Positions 24,488 to 30,163 of a DNA stretch of 30,163 nt are shown here, piece after piece. A program made the translations under genes and the position numbers. The stretch's first letter is position 1. Every line of letters begins with the position of its first letter. The stretch is taken from NCBI GenBank assembly GCA_937919945.1, contig CALESY010000127.1:1-30163 (forward strand), written 5' to 3'. The notes below the pieces were generated by a model that saw only the letters and a list, made by a program, of their open reading frames with translations, was not told the DNA's origin and ran no database searches. The DNA is from an uncultured Chitinophagaceae bacterium. GTDB lineage: Bacteria; Bacteroidota; Bacteroidia; Chitinophagales; Chitinophagaceae.

Positions 24488-24518
24488 TTTGTATATTACA
24501 TCATTCTGAAAGTATAAA

Positions 24519-24899
24519 ATGAAAAAAATGAGTCTGACAATGATATTGTTGCTGATGCTGGTAGGCATACTGGCAGGCATGATGAGCAGCCTTGTAGGTA
24601 TAGGTGGCGGTGTGATAATAGTACCCGCACTGGTACTGCTATTCGGACTGAACCAGAAGACGGCACAGGGCACATCGTTATTACTACTGTCTTTGCCGGT
24701 AGCATTTGCAGGCGCATATAATTATTATAAAGCTGGCCATGCTGACTGGAAGATTGCCGCCATACTTGCTATTACATTTGTCATCGGTGGTTTCTTTGGC
24801 AGTAAACTGGCGTTGGGGCTTGAGGTAGGTGTAGTAAAAAAGATATTCGCGGTATTCATGATAATAATAGCAGTGAAATACCTGTTTTTTGATAAATAA
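24519..24899 (+). CDS. Half-size TauE/SafE-family permease
   Basis: This encodes 126 aa with four predicted membrane segments. The N-terminal signature LVGIGGGVIIVPALVLLFGL, followed by QGTSLLLLSLPVA, is typical of the TauE/SafE (sulfite exporter/DUF81) family. Most members have two such halves in about 250 aa. Here only one half is present, with a normal start and a normal stop (FFDK) and no trace of a second half before asnS 10 nt later. Half-size members exist and are thought to dimerise (family knowledge, inference here). The transported anion is unknown. It is co-directional with the ureohydrolase and asnS genes. Confidence 0.9.
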   Translation: MKKMSLTMILLLMLVGILAGMMSSLVGIGGGVIIVPALVLLFGLNQKTAQGTSLLLLSLPVAFAGAYNYYKAGHADWKIAAILAITFVIGGFFGSKLALGLEVGVVKKIFAVFMIIIAVKYLFFDK

Positions 24900-24909
24900 A
24901 GATTGAATT

Positions 24910-26343
24910 ATGTCTCGTACGAAGATTAAAGATATTTTACTGAGCGATAAGGCAGATTATACTGTAAACGTAAAAGGTTGGGTGCGCTCATTCCGCAATA
25001 ATCAGTTTATAGCCCTTAATGATGGTAGCTGCATGAAGAGCCTGCAGGTTGTAGCGGAGCTTGGCAAGTTTGACGAAACCATACTCAGCAAGATAAACGA
25101 AAGCGCGTCTATATCTGTAACGGGTAAGATAGTGCTGTCGCAAGGAAAGGGGCAAAAGTTTGACCTCATGGCAGAAACCATTGAGATACTTGGTGAGTGC
25201 GACCCTAATGAATACCCGCTGCAACTTAAAAACAAACCAAGCCTTGAATATCTGCGTGAGAAAGCACACTTGCGCTTCCGTACCAATACATTCGGTGCGG
25301 TGTTTCGCGTACGCCACACGCTGGCTTATGCCATCCATAAGTTTTTTCACGACAAGGGCTTCGTATATATGCACACGCCGATAGTAACGGCAAGCGATGC
25401 GGAAGGTGCAGGTGAAATGTTTAGGGTTACTACACTACCGTTTGACGGTACGCCACGCAACGAGGATGGAACGATAGATTTTAAAGAAGACTTCTTCGGG
25501 CGCAGCACCAACCTGACAGTAAGTGGACAATTGGAGGCAGAATTGGGAGCAATGGCTTTTGGCGAGGTATATACTTTCGGGCCTACCTTCCGTGCTGAGA
25601 ACAGTAACACTGCACGCCACCTGGCAGAGTTCTGGATGATAGAACCTGAAGTAGCCTTCAACGACCTGAACGATAATATGGACCTCGCGGAGGACTTCAT
25701 TAAGTATGTTATCAGGTTTGCGTTAGAGAACAACCGCGAAGACCTTGAGTTTTTGCAACAACGCCTGCTGGACGAAGAAAAGCAAAAGCCGCAAAACGAG
25801 CGTAGCGAAATGGGTTTGATAGAAAAACTGGAATTTGTACTTAACAACCAGTTTGAACGCATTACTTATACACAGGCAATAGATATATTATTGGATTCAC
25901 CTGCATATAAGAAAAAGAAATTTCAATATGAGGTGAGCTGGGGTATAGATATGCAGAGCGAGCATGAACGCTATCTGGTAGAGAAACATTTTAAGAAACC
26001 TGTTATCGTTACCAACTACCCGAAAGACATCAAAGCGTTCTACATGCGCCAGAATGATGATGGTAAAACAGTAGCCGCGATGGATATACTAGCACCGGGT
26101 ATTGGCGAGATAGTGGGTGGTTCTCAAAGAGAAGAACGCCTCGAAAAGCTGCAACAGCGCATGACCGAAATGCACATACCGCATGAAGAATTGTACTGGT
26201 ATTTGGATACGCGCCGTTTTGGTACAGTGCCACATGCTGGCTTTGGCTTAGGTTTTGAAAGATTGGTACTGTTTGTAACAGGTATGACCAACATACGTGA
26301 CGTGATACCTTTCCCACGCACACCGAAGAACGCGGAGTTTTAA
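24910..26343 (+). CDS. asnS: Asparaginyl-tRNA synthetase
   Basis: This encodes 477 aa, the usual length. The N-terminal OB-fold anticodon-binding domain covers about residues 1-115 (VNVKGWVRSFRNNQFIALNDGSC). The class II catalytic core follows, with motif 2 around TFRAENSNTARHLAEFWMIEPE and motif 3 in GFGLGFERLVLFVTGMTNIRD, ending FPRTPKNAEF, a typical AsnRS C-terminus. It charges tRNA-Asn in the cytoplasm. It lies 10 nt after the TauE/SafE-type gene and is followed by a strong bidirectional terminator. Confidence 0.98.
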   Translation: MSRTKIKDILLSDKADYTVNVKGWVRSFRNNQFIALNDGSCMKSLQVVAELGKFDETILSKINESASISVTGKIVLSQGKGQKFDLMAETIEILGECDPNEYPLQLKNKPSLEYLREKAHLRFRTNTFGAVFRVRHTLAYAIHKFFHDKGFVYMHTPIVTASDAEGAGEMFRVTTLPFDGTPRNEDGTIDFKEDFFGRSTNLTVSGQLEAELGAMAFGEVYTFGPTFRAENSNTARHLAEFWMIEPEVAFNDLNDNMDLAEDFIKYVIRFALENNREDLEFLQQRLLDEEKQKPQNERSEMGLIEKLEFVLNNQFERITYTQAIDILLDSPAYKKKKFQYEVSWGIDMQSEHERYLVEKHFKKPVIVTNYPKDIKAFYMRQNDDGKTVAAMDILAPGIGEIVGGSQREERLEKLQQRMTEMHIPHEELYWYLDTRRFGTVPHAGFGLGFERLVLFVTGMTNIRDVIPFPRTPKNAEF

Positions 26344-26358
26344 TTGTACTATATTATT

Positions 26359-26397
26359 ATAACAAACGCCCCTGCAAATAGCAGGGGCGTTTGTTAT
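26359..26397. terminator. Strong bidirectional terminator after asnS
   Basis: A perfect 17-bp stem pairs 26359-26375 (ataacaaacgcccctgc) with 26381-26397 across a 5-nt loop (aaata). It sits between the convergent asnS and the large T9SS-protein gene, ending 10 bp before the latter's stop on the minus strand. It can terminate both. Confidence 0.85.
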
Positions 26398-26406
26398 ATG
26401 GTCTGC

Positions 26407-29400
26407 TTATTCCTTAGTAAGTTTCACCCTGATGTTGCTGTCTTTGTTATCATCGAGGAGCAAGATGTAATTGCCCGGGATGAGAGATTGTGTGTTGATT
26501 GTTTCGTTATTGCTGATGGCAGTTTTGCGGATGAGCGTTCTGCCAGCAACATCAGTTAATTGTATTATTGTGCCTGTTGAGATACCCTCTATTATCAATA
26601 CATCTTTTACAGGGTTGGGATAGATAGCAGGTTGCTTACCTACCCATGTGCCTTTGATGCCGGTTGTTTCAATGCTTACCCGTATGCAGTTGCTCTTAGT
26701 CGTTTTAGGGTTGGGGCACAGGTAGCTGCTGGTCATGTTTACGCATATCTCATCATTATTGCTCAGGTTGGGTGCACCCCAAACATTGCTGAGGGCACCT
26801 ACAATGTTTGCACCATTGCGCGTCCACTGATAGGTAGGGGTGTTGCCGCCATTTACGGGTTTGGCAGTAAAGTTTATCATTGTACCTTTTGCCACAGTAC
26901 CCGTTGGTGTAGCTGTAATGCTGACAGATGCTGCCAGCCAAGGGAATACCCTGATTGTAATAGCATTGCTGGTATCTGTAAATGGCTCGATACAATTACC
27001 CCCAGTTAGCGTTACGTAATACAAATCACTATCTGCGGCAGACGTAGTACTGAAGTTTGCGCCTGTTGCCCCGATAATTGGGTTGTTGTTCCTGTACCAT
27101 GTACGTTGAAAAGTGCTACTAGCATTTGCTTGGTTGGATATAAGTGTTAACGTAGCCCCTTCGCATATGCTATCATTTGGGGTAGGGTACATGGTAATGT
27201 CGGGAGCAGGGTTAACAATGACATTAATGCTATCTGCAAGTGAAGGACATCCGTTGGCAAATGCCTGTATGTAATACTTACCTGCCATGTTTGTTGTTGC
27301 ACCTGTACGTATTGGGTTTTGCAATGCAGAGGTATAGCCTGTAGTGCTTGTCCACGAATAGGTAGCGCCGGCTACATTGGTAGCAGACAATTTCAACTCT
27401 TGTCCCGTGCATACAGGTGTATTGGCAGATGGTACGGGCTTGGCGGGTGTAGGGTACACATTGACGTATGTTGTATCCTTGTCTGTACAACCATTGAGCG
27501 TAGCAGTAAGTATGTATGCGCCAGACGCAACAGGGGTAGCAGATGGGATATTCGGATTTTGCATAGTGCTGTTAAAACTATTGGGACCTACCCAGCTAAA
27601 ACTGACACCAGTAGAAGTAGTATTGCCCGCAAGTAATAGGACATTTCCTTCACAAATGTTACTTGATGACGCGTTGAAATTGGCAGGTAATGGTTTTATT
27701 AATACGGCAATGGTATCTTTCGCAGTACAGTTGTAGCTGTTAGTAGCTGTAACAATATAATCACCACTTAAAGATGGCACAGTTGCCATGTGTACTGGGT
27801 TCTGCATGGTAGATGTGTAACTATTAGGGCCATTCCACGACCACGAAACCCCTATGCTGCTATTGGTACTGTATAAGCGAAGTGTATCTCGCTCGCATAT
27901 AGGGGTAGTGGCTGTAGCTGTAATAGCAGCAGGAGATGGATTGACCACCACATTAATACTGTCTTTTGTTATGCAGCCATTCAGGTCGTATGTAATGACG
28001 TACTTGCCGTTTGCAGAGAGCGTTACATTGCTGATATTAACTAATGGAAAAGTAGTGTTAAGGCTGTTTGGACCATTCCATAAATAGCTAACGCCGGTAG
28101 AAGAACTACCCGCGCTAAGTGCAAATATATTACCTGTGCATACTGGACTATTGCTGCCAATTGTACGGTTGGCAGCAAGGGGTTTTACAAGTACGCTAAT
28201 AGTGTCTTTGACAGTGCAGCCGGTATAATATGCTGTAAAAATATAATCGCCACTCATAGCAGGCATTGCGTTTACACGCAAAGTATCTTTAGCAAAAGAT
28301 GAGAAATTGCCTGGGCCCGCCCAACTATAGCCATAAGATGAAGTAGGTACCGTAGCGGTTAGAATCAGGCTATCCCTCTCGCAGATTGGTGTTGTGCTAT
28401 TGGCGATTACAGATGCTGCTACGGTTGATGATACCACAACATTGGTAGTGTCGTGTGCTACGCAACCCAAAAGCCGTGCTGTTACAATATAGTCGCCACT
28501 GTTAGACACAGCAGCAGATGGTATAATAGGGTTTTGAAGGGTGGAAGTAAAGTTTGAAGGACCGGTCCATCTGTACGTTACGCCGGGTGTAGTACTGCTG
28601 GCATATAAGTGTATAGGCTGCCCTGTACATACCGGTGTATTGCTGCTATTGGATACAATAGGCCTTGTTACCCCGATACTGATGCCCCGTTGATTAGGCG
28701 CAGAACTGTCAACAGCATTGGATGATAATATACGAAGCCTATAAGAAGTACCGGGAGGGATAGTAGTAGGTACTACACAACTGATACTACCACCTGTACT
28801 TGCTGTTCTCGTACCGATAATAGTGGTGCCTGTAGTAAACGTACCGCTACTGTTACTCAGCTGTACACTGAATATATTGGTAGTGGCAAAAGTATTGGTA
28901 TTATTAAGTGAGTATGGCACAAGAAATGTATCGCCGGCACATATCATACTATCTGTGTACAGGTTGTTGATGCCATTCATAAGCCTCAGCACTACAGAGT
29001 CTATATAATAATACGCTGCTGTGCCTGTAGTAGAAACTTGAGTTGCATTAACAGCACTAACAGGGTAATAGCCACCGATAACCAATGTGTCATAAGTGGA
29101 ATCTGCAACGAAATAACCTGTTAAGCGTACCCAGTTTTGTGTATCAATTATTGGTCCATAGCTTTGAAAGTTAATTTGTGGCGTATGTGTTAATAAAGGA
29201 ATATGGCTTGTGGATCTTGGCACGTTATCATAAAACCAAACGCCTAAATTATCAGACCCCCACATAGAATAGTAATCAGCCAATGATACAGACATGGAGA
29301 ATTCATATCTGTTACCTACAATCAACGGGGTAATAGGCCTTGCTATATATTCCCTGTACAATGATGTAGAATTGTAATACGCTATAAGTCCTGAATACGC

Positions 29401-29637
29401 ATTGCCATGCGCAGGTTGTTGCCAACCAAACATATTTTGTGGTATATCAACCCCCCAAAAACTGGTACAACTATTAAAATAATCCGGAGAAGCATTGAAG
29501 GGTATCCAGCCTGTGGCCCATTGTGCGAAACTACCCGGACATCCTCCTGATTCAAAACTACCATTTTGAACAAGGTTTTGTGCTTTACTTGTGAACGTCA
29601 TTAGTGTTAATAGCAGAATACAGGTAGGCTTTATCAT
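26407..29637 (-). CDS. Large secreted protein with seven Ig/PKD-like modules and T9SS sorting domain
   Basis: This encodes 1,076 aa from ATG 29637, chosen because a signal peptide follows (MIKPTCILLLTLMTFTSKAQ); an upstream ATG at 29715 adds an unlike, hydrophobic 26 residues. The first ~220 mature residues (NLVQNGSFESGG...) look like a galactose-binding-type jelly roll, which is inference. Seven tandem modules of about 81-85 residues follow. Each starts with P(V/I)C(T/E)(G/R) and ends near a second Cys (for example NGCTDKD), so each probably carries a disulfide. A linker with YLCPNPKTTKSNCIRVS precedes the type A T9SS tail (IYPNPVKDVLIIEG, LTDVAGRTLI, LIPGNYILLL). It should be a surface or secreted adhesin-like protein. 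The 3' end is duplicated in the next gene upstream. Confidence 0.93.
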   Translation of the reverse strand: MIKPTCILLLTLMTFTSKAQNLVQNGSFESGGCPGSFAQWATGWIPFNASPDYFNSCTSFWGVDIPQNMFGWQQPAHGNAYSGLIAYYNSTSLYREYIARPITPLIVGNRYEFSMSVSLADYYSMWGSDNLGVWFYDNVPRSTSHIPLLTHTPQINFQSYGPIIDTQNWVRLTGYFVADSTYDTLVIGGYYPVSAVNATQVSTTGTAAYYYIDSVVLRLMNGINNLYTDSMICAGDTFLVPYSLNNTNTFATTNIFSVQLSNSSGTFTTGTTIIGTRTASTGGSISCVVPTTIPPGTSYRLRILSSNAVDSSAPNQRGISIGVTRPIVSNSSNTPVCTGQPIHLYASSTTPGVTYRWTGPSNFTSTLQNPIIPSAAVSNSGDYIVTARLLGCVAHDTTNVVVSSTVAASVIANSTTPICERDSLILTATVPTSSYGYSWAGPGNFSSFAKDTLRVNAMPAMSGDYIFTAYYTGCTVKDTISVLVKPLAANRTIGSNSPVCTGNIFALSAGSSSTGVSYLWNGPNSLNTTFPLVNISNVTLSANGKYVITYDLNGCITKDSINVVVNPSPAAITATATTPICERDTLRLYSTNSSIGVSWSWNGPNSYTSTMQNPVHMATVPSLSGDYIVTATNSYNCTAKDTIAVLIKPLPANFNASSSNICEGNVLLLAGNTTSTGVSFSWVGPNSFNSTMQNPNIPSATPVASGAYILTATLNGCTDKDTTYVNVYPTPAKPVPSANTPVCTGQELKLSATNVAGATYSWTSTTGYTSALQNPIRTGATTNMAGKYYIQAFANGCPSLADSINVIVNPAPDITMYPTPNDSICEGATLTLISNQANASSTFQRTWYRNNNPIIGATGANFSTTSAADSDLYYVTLTGGNCIEPFTDTSNAITIRVFPWLAASVSITATPTGTVAKGTMINFTAKPVNGGNTPTYQWTRNGANIVGALSNVWGAPNLSNNDEICVNMTSSYLCPNPKTTKSNCIRVSIETTGIKGTWVGKQPAIYPNPVKDVLIIEGISTGTIIQLTDVAGRTLIRKTAISNNETINTQSLIPGNYILLLDDNKDSNIRVKLTKE
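26461..26817. repeat. 357-bp perfect direct repeat, copy 1
   Basis: This stretch, inside the 3' end of the large T9SS-protein gene, is identical base for base with 29807-30163. The 37 bp before it (26424-26460) match the other copy with about four differences, and identity fades outside. The second copy runs off the window edge, so the full repeat may be longer. Confidence 0.9.
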
Positions 29638-29700
29638 ATAAAGACGTATTAGGTATATAAAAATAAGCAATAATTGTGTAGCTGCTATTAAACAGGCATT

Positions 29701-29725
29701 AAAAAAGCGGCTCAATGAGCCGCTT
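29701..29725 (-). terminator. Rho-independent terminator of the partial T9SS gene
   Basis: On the minus strand aagcggctc, a 3-nt loop and gagccgctt are followed by a run of six T. It lies 28 nt after the stop of the partial gene at the right edge and upstream of the large T9SS-protein start, so the two genes are separate transcription units. Confidence 0.8.
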
Positions 29726-29752
29726 GTAAAAATGACTACCTCTTAGTTGATA

Positions 29753-30163
29753 TTATTCTTTTGTAATCTTCACCCTGATGTTGCTGCTTTTATTATCATC
29801 GAGAAGCAAGATGTAATTGCCCGGGATGAGAGATTGTGTGTTGATTGTTTCGTTATTGCTGATGGCAGTTTTGCGGATGAGCGTTCTGCCAGCAACATCA
29901 GTTAATTGTATTATTGTGCCTGTTGAGATACCCTCTATTATCAATACATCTTTTACAGGGTTGGGATAGATAGCAGGTTGCTTACCTACCCATGTGCCTT
30001 TGATGCCGGTTGTTTCAATGCTTACCCGTATGCAGTTGCTCTTAGTCGTTTTAGGGTTGGGGCACAGGTAGCTGCTGGTCATGTTTACGCATATCTCATC
30101 ATTATTGCTCAGGTTGGGTGCACCCCAAACATTGCTGAGGGCACCTACAATGTTTGCACCATT
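29753..30163 (-). CDS. T9SS-sorted protein, C-terminal part only (N-terminus beyond the window edge)
   Basis: The minus-strand frame is open from the right edge to a TAA at 29753 (136 residues seen). It encodes the same C-terminal linker and type A T9SS sorting domain as the large protein at 26407-29637, with nearly identical residues: the ends read DDNKSSNIRVKITKE here and DDNKDSNIRVKLTKE there. The DNA is identical over at least 357 bp. The rest of the protein cannot be seen, so whether it shares the Ig-like modules is unknown. Its own terminator hairpin follows at 29701-29725. Confidence 0.88.
   Translation of the reverse strand, partial: NGANIVGALSNVWGAPNLSNNDEICVNMTSSYLCPNPKTTKSNCIRVSIETTGIKGTWVGKQPAIYPNPVKDVLIIEGISTGTIIQLTDVAGRTLIRKTAISNNETINTQSLIPGNYILLLDDNKSSNIRVKITKE
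29807..30163. repeat. 357-bp perfect direct repeat, copy 2 (runs off edge)
   Basis: This is identical to 26461-26817, in the same orientation and 3,346 bp away. It covers the C-terminal sorting region of the partial gene at the right edge. It could serve as a substrate for homologous recombination that deletes or swaps the gene between the copies. Confidence 0.9.

Noticed and set aside
26820..28680. Regularly spaced repeats resembling an array such as CRISPR
   Set aside because: The periodicity is about 245 bp and matches protein modules in frame; the DNA copies are divergent, with no short identical repeats and unique spacers.
1..30163. A complete antiphage defence or CRISPR-Cas system
   Set aside because: No nuclease, helicase, Cas, restriction-modification or known defence gene set was found; RadC alone is not evidence of one.

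Overview
The window looks like a chromosome segment of a Bacteroidota bacterium, most likely in or near the Chitinophagales/Chitinophagaceae (family placement is inference). The evidence is four predicted secreted proteins, three of them with a visible C-terminal type IX secretion (T9SS) sorting domain; several TAnnTTTG-type -7 boxes close to start codons; a CXXXY-type CcmE; and moderately AT-rich DNA. No rRNA, intact tRNA or CRISPR array is present.

Region 1 (1-7114) is accessory and scarred. Two tandem paralogous secreted proteins are on the minus strand; the second runs off the left edge. Divergent from them is an orphan LuxR-type response regulator preceded by two overlapping, mutually exclusive perfect palindromes. 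Next come a small excisionase-like HTH gene and a 76-aa unknown gene, then a convergent tyrosine recombinase gene broken by a 2-nt slip in an AT repeat. Beyond the recombinase lies the 3' half of a tRNA-Thr(CGT) gene, an apparent attachment core, with a 25-bp repeat on each side. The decayed tail of an error-prone polymerase gene (dnaE2) follows. Together this reads as one end of an integrative element next to truncated chromosomal DNA.

Region 2 (7178-14233) holds an exported FrnE/DsbA-type oxidoreductase, a polytopic membrane protein on the opposite strand, and a co-directional run: DUF1835-type protein, membrane protein with a PH-like tail, radical SAM protein of unknown role, TonB-like protein and folC.

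Region 3 (14201-19284) has a minus-strand cluster of polyprenyl-phosphate sugar transferase, lipoprotein and Gfo/Idh/MocA oxidoreductase, probably for surface glycan synthesis, then radC, then a divergent AraC-type regulator.

Region 4 (19356-26343) has a small secreted choice-of-anchor-V-like protein, cytochrome c maturation genes ccmE and ccmF (minus strand), then an arginase-family ureohydrolase, a half-size TauE/SafE permease and asnS (plus strand). Strong hairpin terminators separate the convergent units.

Region 5 (26407-30163) is a large secreted protein with seven Ig/PKD-like modules and a T9SS tail, and the tail of a second such gene. Their 3' ends share at least 357 bp of perfect identity, as expected for recent duplication or gene conversion.

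No complete new defence or metabolic system can be claimed. The best candidate for something undescribed is the tandem secreted-protein pair with its divergent response regulator and overlapping palindromes, beside the integrase and tRNA-Thr site.
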